Shown piece by piece: positions 8,393 through 16,304 of a stretch of 64,000 bases of DNA. The stretch covers positions 120,718-184,717 of the forward strand of contig CALNHX010002295.1 of NCBI GenBank assembly GCA_940337035.1, written 5' to 3'. Position 1 is the first letter of the stretch. Every line of letters starts with the position of its first letter. The translations under genes were made by a program, and so were the position numbers. The notes below the pieces were generated by a model. It had not been told where the DNA came from, searched no databases, and saw only the letters and a program-made list of their open reading frames with translations. This DNA is from Agriotes lineatus (taxonomy: Eukaryota > Arthropoda > Insecta > Coleoptera > Elateridae).

Positions 8393-8938
8393 GACATTTA
8401 TGAAATATCTGTGTGTTATTTGTGTAAGAGGTAATATTTCGAAGTTATAAGCGCTCTTAGTGGCTGCTGTGATCTTCGAGAGTGTGACCTTGAATTTTTA
8501 TAGATTATAAAGGCCATTTGAATTTGAAGTACATCGAGTTTCAGACCGCCCATAGTAATTGCACCTAAATTTAAAAACTTCTAGAATTATTCCCGTGGTG
8601 TTTCATAACTTTAGCCAGTAAAAGCTATTCCCCTAAACAAGGAGCGCTATATTTCTTTTACGAAAAACTAACGACGGAGATGGTATTAAATTTAAATTTA
8701 TAGATCCATTTCGATTTATGAATTCTTCTTTAGAAAGATTGGCATCCTATTTGTAACCGGCAAACCCTAATCTTTTAGTTAGTGTATTATTAAAGCTGAA
8801 CTCCTCGGCAGAAACACTGTATACAAAATGTGAATATCGAGGTTCTGAGATCATAACGGCAATTGACTAACTATGTATAATTCAAGATCACGGCGCTTAT
8901 AACTTTGAAATAAAACCACCGAAATATTTCTAAATATA

Positions 8939-8944
8939 TTTATT
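8939..8944 (-). terminator. Polyadenylation signal of the 96-aa gene
   Basis: TTTATT on the plus strand reads AATAAA on the minus strand directly after the TGA stop at 8945-8947. Confidence 0.55.
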
Positions 8945-9235
8945 TCATTTCCAAATATATGCGATAAATAAAACTTCTCCGTCGTCCAGTCTTGCTAGGT
9001 GCCGCTCCACCGGCTTAAAGACGTTGGCCTGCCACCACACAGCTGACGATCCGTCAAAGGCTGCAGGCCACGTCCGTAAGGTGGTCGTCTCCGCTAGGGC
9101 CTCTCCTTGTAGGTTCAGGGCGTACTCCATGGTGACCACTGCCTGGAGAGACCGTTGAGAGGATGCTGGAGGGCAACTAGCCAAAAACTGTTGAAAATGG
9201 CGGAAAAATTGTTCTGCATTTTTGAAGTTAGCCAT
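8945..9235 (-). CDS. 96-aa hypothetical protein of atypical composition
   Basis: Minus-strand frame. The first ATG is at 9235 (context AGCTATGG, a good Kozak match); a 15-codon upstream extension starts only with TTG and is unlikely. The stop TGA is followed almost at once by AATAAA (8939-8944, minus strand), a compact arrangement that supports a real transcript. The protein begins MANFKNAEQFFRHFQQFL, is rich in Ala, Leu, Ser and Trp, and contains AAFDGSSAVWWQ and VERHLARLDDGE. I recognise no domain, signal peptide or membrane segment. The coding stretch is visibly more GC-rich than the AT-rich genes on both sides, suggesting a separate, perhaps recent, host origin. It faces away from the dUTPase and shares the interval 9236-9584 with it. 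Confidence 0.55.
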   Translation of the reverse strand: MANFKNAEQFFRHFQQFLASCPPASSQRSLQAVVTMEYALNLQGEALAETTTLRTWPAAFDGSSAVWWQANVFKPVERHLARLDDGEVLFIAYIWK

Positions 9236-9522
9236 AGCTGCTGTTGAAGGATTATGACAACTGCTGCAGCAAACAGGCAACTTAATATAGGGATGCAGTC
9301 AAGGGTATCTACCAGTTTCCAAGCAATTACCGTTCTCTCGATTAACCCTAGCTTTTTAATAACAAATACTACTACAGTTGAATGCGAAAAAGGTTTCCTT
9401 GTTAGCGCAATGTATATATTAAATAATTTTTACTCTAACTAGATTGCAAATATCAAGGAAAACCTTTTCCTAATTAGTATGCTAATCAATTGCACATATT
9501 CTCTTTTTACAAAATAATAGCA
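9236..9522. other. Divergent intergenic region with a repeated AT module
   Basis: It separates the minus-strand 96-aa gene from the dUTPase. At 9414-9458 a module ending AACTAGATTGCAAATATCAAGG repeats directly at 11687-11731 and, more diverged and inverted, at about 5143-5215. The 62-codon frame at 9254-9442 overlaps this module and is not supported as a gene. Confidence 0.55.
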
Positions 9523-9529
9523 TATATAA
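9523..9529 (+). promoter_or_regulatory. TATA box of the dUTPase gene
   Basis: TATATAA lies 56-62 bp upstream of the ATG at 9585, in the context CATATATAAGAC. The minus-strand 149-aa gene has a similar ATATAAGAC before it, suggesting a shared promoter style in this element. Confidence 0.65.
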
Positions 9530-9584
9530 GACGGTAGGTGGTTGATAGTGTTTATGAAACGGCGGCGAGCAAGCAAGAAGTAAT

Positions 9585-10337
9585 ATGGAAAGCCAACGTG
9601 TATTAATGGAAATATCCGAAGAAGAAGAAGAAGGAAATATGGACGTATGGCCTGAAGGTACGCAAAATACTTATACTTTGCCGTGGCATGTAAATTTTGA
9701 TTATGATGTGTTGTTAGAAGATAAGAAAAGGAAATCGGAAGAAGATGTTACAGCAGTAAAGAAAATGAAAGTAACGGAAGAGGAGGTGATAGAAGCACCG
9801 CGATTTATGTCTGCTAATGTGAATTGCGCGACGAAAATAATTGATGGAAAAAAGTACATATGGTGCCCGGGGTTTGGCATAAATAAAGATAAACCAGACG
9901 GGATTTTAGTATGGATGTTTAAAGGATGTGTGGTACCATTTTCTCGGAGTTATTGTGGTTCTGGGGGTTTGGATTTATATTCTGCGGAGGATATCGGTGT
10001 AGAAGGAAGAAGTATGGTGAAAATCAGGACCGGGTTTGGTATGAAATTACCTGTAGAAACGGTAGGGATGATTTGTGATAGATCTTCTGTTGTTAGTAGT
10101 ACTAATTGTGTAGTAGTAGGAGGAGTAATAGATAGCGATTATTTAGGGGAGATTAAAGTTATGATGTACAATATGAGCGATAGCAAGGAAAGATTTTTAA
10201 AAGGAGAAAGAATAGCCCAAATGTTAATTTTAAAAAGGTATCATGAAAACAATGTAATTTTGTTGGACGAACCTTTAACTGCACAGTTTGGTAGAGGGGA
10301 TAAAGCATTTGGAAGTAGCAATGTCGGCAGTAAATAA
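9585..10337 (+). CDS. dUTPase (dUTP diphosphatase) with N-terminal extension
   Basis: A 250-aa homotrimer-type dUTPase, which hydrolyses dUTP to dUMP and pyrophosphate and so keeps uracil out of DNA. All five motifs are present in order: SGGLDLYSAED (126-136), DRSS (165-168), GGVIDSDYLGEIKV (179-192, with the catalytic Asp183 and base-binding Tyr186), KGERIAQMLI (206-215) and GRGDKAFGSSN (236-246). Two positions are unusual: DRSS in place of the common GRSS/PRSS, and YLG where YRG is usual. The core begins near residue 115. The preceding part is an extra domain with an acidic run (12-16) and Lys-rich patches KKRK (47-50) and KKMK (59-62), which look like a nuclear localisation signal. It has an upstream TATA box, and AATAAA (10333-10338) overlaps the stop codon. 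Probably active. Confidence 0.95.
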   Translation: MESQRVLMEISEEEEEGNMDVWPEGTQNTYTLPWHVNFDYDVLLEDKKRKSEEDVTAVKKMKVTEEEVIEAPRFMSANVNCATKIIDGKKYIWCPGFGINKDKPDGILVWMFKGCVVPFSRSYCGSGGLDLYSAEDIGVEGRSMVKIRTGFGMKLPVETVGMICDRSSVVSSTNCVVVGGVIDSDYLGEIKVMMYNMSDSKERFLKGERIAQMLILKRYHENNVILLDEPLTAQFGRGDKAFGSSNVGSK

Positions 10338-10413
10338 AAATAATACATATTAATTAATCAACACAAATTCGGCGCCGGATACAAGCTGTTGTTTTTATTT
10401 TCAGTTTTTAAAA

Positions 10414-10468
10414 GTGTGGGATTCGAGCCCACGCTATATTACCAGAGCTTGAATCCGGCCAATCTGAC
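10414..10468 (-). pseudogene. tRNA-Leu(CAA) pseudogene
   Basis: On the minus strand it begins GTCAGATTGGCC and has the anticodon loop TTCAAGC, a variable arm remnant and an intact T-arm (GGGCTCGAATCCC). Compared with the intact tRNA-Leu at 10786-10868 it lacks about 17 bp of the D-arm and 7 bp of the 3' acceptor strand, so it cannot fold as a tRNA. Both share a downstream TTTTAAAA, so they are a tandem duplicate with one decayed member. Confidence 0.85.
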
Positions 10469-10785
10469 GCAATATGTATAATTAAAGGCAAATAAAAAAC
10501 TTTTATAAACGTGTTTTTTTTATTTTGCAGTAGTTCTAGGAAATAATGTCCTCATGGAATGGTAACTCTTCTATTTTCTAATACGGCGATTATCGTCTAA
10601 AGCATTAGGAGCTACCTTAGTGTGTCTTTCACTATGCTTGGTAGAAGTTATTTCGGTTTTTTTGTGACGGTTATATGGATATCGGTATCTTTCAAAAGGC
10701 GTGATTAGTACCCAAAATCGCATATAAATTAACATTAAATGAGAAATTGTAATAAATAGGATGATTTACTTGTTGTTTTAAAAGT
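10469..10785. other. Spacer between tRNA pseudogene and tRNA
   Basis: AT-rich sequence without a recognisable gene. The part just before the intact tRNA (about 10770-10785) repeats the TTTTAAAAGTGT that precedes the pseudogene, marking the duplicated cassette boundary. Confidence 0.45.
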
Positions 10786-10868
10786 GTCAGATGCGGGATT
10801 CGAACCCACGCTCCTTTACAGGAACCAGAGCTTAAATCCGGCGCCTTAGACCGCTCGGCCAATCTGAC
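10786..10868 (-). tRNA. tRNA-Leu(UAA)
   Basis: An 83-nt gene on the minus strand. The acceptor pairs GTCAGAT with ATCTGAC; the A box TGGCCGAGCGG and B box GGTTCGAATCC are both intact; the anticodon stem CCGGA/TCTGG encloses the loop TTTAAGC (anticodon UAA); and a long class II variable arm is present. CCA is not encoded, and TTTT follows 2 nt downstream, a pol III terminator, so it is a nuclear-type eukaryotic gene. UUA is a common leucine codon in the AT-rich genes of this element (for example in the MMP signal peptide), so the tRNA could support their translation (inference). Confidence 0.93.
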
Positions 10869-11399
10869 TACATACAGCTAAAGCATCTGCACATCCTACC
10901 ACTACTACTAACAATAAAACAAACATTTGGTACATTTTACGTCAGGCAGAATGTTGCTACCATTCAACTGGTTGCCTAATCCTTTATCAGGTTTGGTTGT
11001 TGTTGTTTTTCTTCAGGCAGGAGACTTAACTAATTATTATACAAAAGGTCTCTTCTTTGTTATGATTATTAGATACTCAATTTTGCCTACAATTCTACTA
11101 AAAACTGGAATATACAAATAACCCTCAAATGCCGAATTACGCAGATTCTCTTCCAAATTCTATTGTAAACAATTAATTGAATAATATACTAATACAACAA
11201 ACTGCCGCTGCTTCATCCGAACCACCGGTTATTTCAAGAATTCTTTGATATTTACTTTGAATCAATTTAGAACATTTCTTATTAATTTAAATATTTACTG
11301 AAATCCACTAAACAGTGTACACCACCACTGTGCGTTTTCCTCATAATGCCCCACTACCTAGGCTGAATGAATTGCGCTTTATTACCAGGCAAAAAAAAG
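10869..11399. other. AT-rich region with inner inverted-arm relics
   Basis: Holds the right half of the innermost inverted repeat (10995-11076, partner 6413-6496) and a block at 11248-11395 that resembles both 11782-11880 (direct) and 4930-5065 (inverted). The 64-codon frame at 10927-11121 covers the first relic and shows no independent coding signal. Confidence 0.55.
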
Positions 11400-11556
11400 A
11401 AAAATATTTTCGACGCGAAAGAAATGTCTTGCTGATACTCCAAAGCCTGGGTTTCAACGAAAACGTTTTGTCCAATTTGTAGGTGATTACCCGATTGAAT
11501 ATTTTCGATAATGTAGTTTTTGTTTATTCGCATTTCGCTTATTTTTAATATTTGTT
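11400..11556 (-). pseudogene. Inverted relic of the 104-aa gene
   Basis: On the minus strand, from about 11556 to 11440, the translation tracks the 104-aa protein: ILKISEMRINKNYIIENIQ then SGNHLQIGQNVFVET, in one unbroken frame. It lacks the start (a stop precedes it) and, after the ET, leaves the homology in a different sequence, so the LPKR core and C-terminus are gone. It is the mirror partner of 5613-5927 in the old palindrome, showing that the arms once carried a gene copy each. Confidence 0.75.
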
Positions 11557-12071
11557 GGCCTTCGAGTTATTAAAAAATCTACGCCGCAATAAACAAGCAG
11601 CCACCTGTCTAATTATGCGCATTCTTAATAGATTATAAAGCAGCAGAGAAAGGTTTTATTAGCGAATAAAAAATTTAACTACGGCTGTATATTAAATAAT
11701 TTTTGCTTTAACTAGATTGCAAATATCAAGGCCCTTTAGTGGACTTTTACTGTAGTGTGCTATATTGAGGTAATATACCTATTATTATTGATTTTTACTT
11801 TGAATCATTTTTTATTAATGTTAACAGGGTTAATTTACTAAAAACAACGTACGCCCGCTATATAGGTTGAATGAATTCCCCTACTCCGCCGGATTTTTGT
11901 TGCGGCTGCAATTACGCCACCCATGTTTGGAAGCTGTAGCTACTTACAGCAGCTATCTCTTTGTTATTTATATTTTAACCTCGTTTTTATATTGTTGCGC
12001 ATTAACATGGTCTCGTTAGTTGTTTTTTAACTTGCGTCAAGTTCGCGCACTGTTCGTTCACGTATAAAATA
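11557..12071. other. Intergenic region upstream of the 156-aa gene with inverted-arm blocks
   Basis: Contains the perfect 29-bp inverted block 11634-11662 (partner 5344-5372), the AT module 11687-11731 (direct partner 9414-9458) and 11782-11880 (inverted partner 4930-5065, including GCTATATAGGTTGAATGAATT). ACGTATAAAATA at 12060-12071 abuts the ATG at 12072, too close for a normal TATA role there; the TTTATATTTTA at about 11968 is a better-placed candidate. Confidence 0.55.
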
Positions 12072-12542
12072 ATGGATCAGACTCCAAGTGACGATTCTTC
12101 GCATGAAATCACATTAAAGCACGCTGTAAAGTTGTGCTGCGCTTTCTGGTTTAAAGATGCAAAAAACGATTTAGATAAAATAGTGAGAAATTCCTCGGGA
12201 CTCAGAAATTTAGACTTGGAATTTGACGCGTATGTAGTGTGTGCTATGGCTGGCGATAGCCAAAATCGACAAGAAAAACGGAAACGACTGATTGCCAATT
12301 TGGAAAAAAACATTTTAAAATATTTTGCTAGAGAAGGAAATACATCGCTAACGCTGGATGTGGACTACCACCCAAAGCATCCCTTTGCTCAAATGCTGGA
12401 AGAAAGTGTCTCAGTATTCGATCTACCGTGTAAATCTACAACGAAAATGAACTCTACACCAACCGGCATGTTCACACTTCAAGTTAGGAGTGGCCATGGC
12501 TCGCTCTTCTGGAGATATATTTCAAATATCGATCACCTGTGA
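12072..12542 (+). CDS. 156-aa hypothetical protein
   Basis: Starts at the ATG at 12072 in the context AAATAATGG. The 156-aa product is soluble-looking, with no signal peptide or membrane segment. The N-terminal half is probably helical (LKHAVKLCCAFWF, then KRKRLIANLEKNILKYFA) and is followed by a beta-rich part (TSLTLDVDYHPKHPF) and an aromatic end (GSLFWRYISNIDHL). I recognise no family. In copy 2 the only difference is a synonymous AGC to AGT at 12260/55635, consistent with constraint but not proof of it. AATAAA at 12585-12590 lies 43 bp after the stop. It converges on the minus-strand 149-aa gene, with opposed polyadenylation signals about 25 bp apart. Confidence 0.65.
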   Translation: MDQTPSDDSSHEITLKHAVKLCCAFWFKDAKNDLDKIVRNSSGLRNLDLEFDAYVVCAMAGDSQNRQEKRKRLIANLEKNILKYFAREGNTSLTLDVDYHPKHPFAQMLEESVSVFDLPCKSTTKMNSTPTGMFTLQVRSGHGSLFWRYISNIDHL

Positions 12543-12584
12543 CATTTTATCTTATCAATTCTATTTTTTCTTGTCAGGTACGCA

Positions 12585-12619
12585 AATAAAAAACAATAAA
12601 ATTAAAATGTGGTTTTATT
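12585..12619. terminator. Convergent polyadenylation signals
   Basis: AATAAA on the plus strand at 12585-12590 (a second, CAATAAAA, at about 12595) and AATAAA on the minus strand at 12614-12619 serve the facing 156-aa and 149-aa genes, so their 3' ends probably overlap. Confidence 0.6.
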
Positions 12620-12625
12620 AATCCA

Positions 12626-13075
12626 TTACAGACCGTCACTTATTATATTTTGATACAAAGATTTACATTGATTCAAAGCACAATGACATAATTCTAAATA
12701 ATGGTTGAAGCATGCTGGGGCAGTAGGATCCATTTCAAACTTGTAATCTGCAACTGTAATAACCTTATCTCCAAGAAACTGCTTCAGGTATTTCTCCTTT
12801 TGCAAACCCTTGCAAAATACTGTGTGGGCGTTCTCAGTTTCATGCAGTAGAATTTCGGGTAGCTGTGACAGGGAAACGAATCCTCGGCTCCATTTCAGTC
12901 CATGATGGTTTTTTTCCAACCAAACTGCTTGTCGTTGCAAATCTACCGTTAAGTTTGTGAATCGAAACGGCGCCTTGAATAAGTAGTGGCTAGTTCTTTT
13001 TCCATCGAAAAGTGATAATTCTTTTACAGTAAATTCCGGAGTATTGAAACCCTGCACATCGATTGACAAAAACAT
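12626..13075 (-). CDS. DxQGF-family hypothetical protein, intact 149 aa
   Basis: Starts with the ATG at 13075 (MFLSIDVQGF). It is the complete relative of the ATG-less frame at 4027-4509: both share D-x-Q-G-F at the N-terminus, KEL, SHYxFxAPFxF, WLxxNHH, the W/GF motif, KGxxK and a C-terminal PACxxH...CAL segment. There is no signal peptide or membrane segment. The alternation of short hydrophobic strands with conserved Asp, His and Cys positions suggests a small enzyme or nucleic-acid protein, but I cannot name the family. Both members lie on the same strand, so the pair is not simply a product of the element's inverted duplication. The promoter has ATATAAG and a TCAGT initiator, and the 3' end has AATAAA. 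Confidence 0.75.
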   Translation of the reverse strand: MFLSIDVQGFNTPEFTVKELSLFDGKRTSHYLFKAPFRFTNLTVDLQRQAVWLEKNHHGLKWSRGFVSLSQLPEILLHETENAHTVFCKGLQKEKYLKQFLGDKVITVADYKFEMDPTAPACFNHYLELCHCALNQCKSLYQNIISDGL

Positions 13076-13095
13076 TGTTTTGTACTGTTACTACA

Positions 13096-13135
13096 CGACT
13101 GAATACAGTACAGAATTTCTTAGAGTCTTATATTA
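13096..13135 (-). promoter_or_regulatory. TATA plus TCAGT initiator of the 149-aa DxQGF gene
   Basis: On the minus strand TAATATAAG (13127-13135) is followed after about 30 bp by TTCAGTCG (13096-13103). The spacing and TCAGT match the arthropod TATA/initiator core promoter. The predicted leader is only about 25 nt. Confidence 0.6.
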
Positions 13136-13684
13136 AAAGCCATATCAACATAATTAGAAATTCGTAAAAATATTCACAACAATCGAACAAGCGTTTATAA
13201 CGCAACCTTCGATTTTTGCCGAGCGTTACATATCCGCTAGTGCAAATTCCAGCCGTAATAACTGTTTAAGACCAAATGTTGGCTCTTTGCAAAACACTTG
13301 GTTTTTTATGTTAAAATAGAAAGGTTGGACAAACCTACCTAAATTAACAAATAAACGGATGAGTACCCAATTACTGAAAATTCTAAAACCACCCTTCCGC
13401 GTTTTAAATTATATTGTTATTGCATGATTGACTATTTTTATGATAATATTTGTCTATACTGTAATTAATTACTCTGTAACTTGTAGATGACATTTTTGCT
13501 TCTAGTACGAATTTATATTAATTATATTGCAATGAATACGAACTCAAGGTTGATTTTGTCTTAAAGTGGTGGTTTGCGTTTGCAAAAATAATTAGAAATA
13601 ATCTTTTAATGATTTTAAATTTGTAAAAAATCTAGACCTCAATAGTCAGGTATTTAAAATTCATAATATTACCTTTCTAATTTA
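13136..13684. other. AT-rich intergenic region
   Basis: No gene seen. One base (13327 G, 56702 T) differs between element copies. GTGGTTTGCGTTTGC at about 13569 is a short inverted match to the left arm near 2170. Confidence 0.45.
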
Positions 13685-16298
13685 ATGCGCTTGGCATTCA
13701 GCGACTAGCGCGACCTTCGATTCACATAACAAGTGCAAGTTCAACTTTGCCACTGCTAATTACGCCAGTGTTTCTTTAGCGCTGCCGGCATAGGATATAA
13801 ATGAAATTTAAGACTTGATTTGGTTATGTCAGCCCCTTAACATGAATTTCTGGGGTTTGTTAGGTGTCCCCCGTAAAATGTGCGGATGTGGTTCACAAGC
13901 ATAAGGGTTGAATAACAAACGAAAAATTGGCTTTAAATTTGCATTTTTATTAAAAATGTTCAGTACTGGGTATTCTATGTTAATATACAAAAGATGATGC
14001 GACATTGAATCTTCCCTCCACCTCCTCCCGCCCCGTGCAGTGTTGAATGACGAACGACAAATTGGCCTTAAATCAGCATTTTTATTAAAATCTGATGCCA
14101 AACCATGGAGGAGTGCGGCGGCTGGGGCTCTGCCTCCCACCACCCCTCCTCGCGTAATGTGGTTTGTTCAATTACAGACCCAATTTCTTTTATGGGTTTT
14201 AGAAGTTTCCTCAGGTACTGGTATTTTGGTTGATCCAGAGATTTACAATATAAATAAACGTTTTCGAATCGTAAACCGTTTGGATGTTCTAACAAGCTGA
14301 TCATTATGTTAGTTTTGCCAAACTCCTCAATCTCCCTAACAACATTCATACTGGTGCTTGAAGACGACGCCGTTGTTGTGTCGCGCCCAAATTGCTTCTT
14401 CCTTTCTTCCCAAAGTAGTCTTGCAAATAAGCAGTTGTTAGACCAACGAATATGTTCAGACAGCGGATCGTCACCTTCTTTCCAATCATGAACTACCACG
14501 TGACATACAAAGCACACAATAAAAAAATCTGGCGCGGGCTAGAGAAGCAGGTAACACCACACTGTTGGCCCAGTCGGAATATGTAAGTAAACGTGTTTCA
14601 AATGGTAAAAGATTTAGTCTTATGTTTTCAATACACATTTCTATCTCTCAACGGCTGCGCACAGACTAAACTAAATAACAAGTTACAACAGGGACTCCGA
14701 TGAACTTTGTCATTTGGCTTTTAAAAATTTACCCGAAAATATATACTTGGACATGGGGCCCCGGAGATGACACCTTTGCATCCTCTCTGCCCTGCGATGC
14801 AACCTTGAAACTTCCTCCGCTCCTACATTTTTATGTTATGTAGATAGAGATACCTATAGAAACCTATGTGTTAGAGAGAGAAAGATGGATTTTGTAGAAA
14901 CCTATGTGTTAGAGAGAGAAAGATAGATTTTTAGAGTCTGACAGACTCCGATAACCTTTGACATTTGGCCTAGGGTTGATATTGCGCATGCGGGCCCGGC
15001 GGCTGGAGCTCTGCCCCGGTGTCTGACAGATACCGATAAACTTTGACATTTGGCATTACGAAGATGACACTTAAGATAATGAAGATGACACCTTTGCGTA
15101 CCGTTCCCACGCTCATCAAAATTTGGCAGAGCTGGAATAAATTAGCCTTAAATATACAAAAAACCTGATGCGGGCCCCCCGGCGGATGGAGCTCTGCCCC
15201 TCGAGGTTGGTGTTGCGCAATATCCAGAACATATTACGCAATATCTTACATTTCTACAATAAAAATTTACCCGAAAATATATACTTGAACATGGGGGTCC
15301 GGCGGCTCAAGGGGGCCCCACAATATGGCGGCACAGACTCCGATAAACTTTGACATTTGGCATTATGAAGATGGCACTCAAGCTAATGAAGATGACACCT
15401 TTCCCGGCGGCTGAGGCTTTCTCCGGCCTCTAACTTGCTCAAGGGGGCCCCGGCGGCACAGACTCCGATAAACTTTGACATTTGGAATTATGAAGATGAC
15501 ACCTTTGCGGTTCCCACGCTCATCAAAATTTGGCAGCGCTGGAATAAATTAGCCTTAAATATACAAAAACCTGATGCGGGCCCCCCGGCGGATGGAGCTC
15601 TGCCCCTCGAGGTTGGTGTTGCACATGAGGGTCTGGCGGATGGGGCTCTGCCCTCCCGGGCTCGCTTGAGTTAGAGAGAGAAAGATGGTTTTTTTGTAGA
15701 ACCCTATGTGTTAAAGAGAGAAAGATAGATTTTTGGTGACTGACAGACACCGATGACCTTTGACATTTGGTTTCCTCCCCCTCCCCGAAGAGGACAAATT
15801 AGCCTTAAAAAATTGCATTTTTATTTTAAAAAACATGGGTGCCCCGGCGGCGGCTAGGGCTCTGCCCCCTGGGGTTGGTGTTGCGCATGCGGGCCCCACA
15901 ATATGGCGGCTAGGGCTCTGCCCCTGCGGTTGATGTTGCGCAATACCCAGAACATGTTGCGCAATATCTTACATTTTTAATATAAAAATTTACCCGAAAA
16001 TATATACTTGAACATGGGGGCCCCGGCGGCTGGGGCTCTGCCCCGCGCGATGTGAACCCGTAGCGAACCACCTTTCCCCCTTCCCCCACCACCCCGCCCC
16101 CCGCCGCGAGGTAAGGGTTGAACGATTTAAGTTATTAGGGGCGTTTCTTATGACGCATACTGTATGTTACCAATCGGTGACCTTGAAGTGGCCCACTGTC
16201 AGACACCCAAAATTTGGTGGCCCACTGTCAGACTCCCAAAAATTGGTTTGGGGTCAATTGAGGTCATTTTGTCGTAGAACCCGCCTATCTCTACTACT
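13685..16298 (-). repeat. Right terminal inverted repeat, copy 1
   Basis: Reverse complement of 710-3392, with the same two-block structure. Its unmatched middle (about 14545-15102) is built of the TIR modules too: CTATGTGTTAGAGAGAGAAAGAT twice near 14870 and 14905, AATGTCAAA-type modules, and GGAGCTCTGCCCC near 15005. It ends CTCTACTACT before GGTGAC. Confidence 0.93.
14068..14538 (-). pseudogene. Truncated BIR (IAP-type) fragment, right TIR
   Basis: Mirror copy of 2540-3010 with the same internal gap and frame offset between the FFY part and the C-x2-C-x16-H-x6-C part. One residue differs (GDDP instead of GDDS); the P form is the more usual one in BIR domains. It carries the same unidentified roughly 110-residue tail. 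Confidence 0.75.
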
Positions 16299-16304
16299 GG
16301 TGAC
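16299..16304. repeat. Target-site duplication, right side of copy 1 (GGTGAC)
   Basis: Second GGTGAC, immediately after the terminal ACT-3' of the right TIR, paired with 704-709. Confidence 0.8.

Larger units (their letters stand above)
8228..8944. other. Intergenic region with MMP 3' end and a small inverted repeat
   Basis: It holds AATAAA at 8387-8392 with a GT-rich stretch (CTGTGTGTTATTTGTGT) about 15 bp later, a good animal polyadenylation signal for the MMP. A 19-bp inverted pair, 8435-8453 and 8893-8911, matches at 18 of 19 positions and encloses the rest. I see no gene. The minus-strand AATAAA at 8939-8944 belongs to the next gene. Confidence 0.55.
710..16298. mobile_element. 15.6-kb TIR element, copy 1 (Polinton/Maverick-like, no core genes)
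   Basis: A 15,589-bp non-satellite block bounded by long inverted terminal repeats (position p pairs with 17008-p at the ends), with termini AGTAGTAG...CTACTACT and a GGTGAC duplication on each side. Known Mavericks/Polintons are 15-20 kb, have TIRs of hundreds of bp or more, 5'-AG ends and 6-bp duplications, so the structure fits. No polymerase B, integrase, ATPase, capsid or protease frame exists; the longest genes are a metalloproteinase (538 aa) and a dUTPase (250 aa). It is probably non-autonomous or virus-derived (inference). A segmentally duplicated second copy lies at 44085-59673. Confidence 0.8.

Noticed and set aside
10927..11121. 64-codon frame and its mirror at 6293-6499 sharing VVVVFLQxGDLTNYY
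   Set aside because: The similarity is shared at DNA level as part of an inverted repeat, and flanking residues diverge without preference for conservative changes. Kept as a repeat rather than a gene.
12077..12313. 78-codon minus-strand frame opposite the 156-aa gene
   Set aside because: It is the antisense of a better gene, and in copy 2 a single C to T change (55635) turns a Trp codon into a stop while being synonymous for the plus-strand gene.
710..16298. Autonomous Polinton or complete virus genome
   Set aside because: No frame is long enough for polymerase B, integrase or a major capsid protein; the only proteins above 200 aa are the MMP and the dUTPase.
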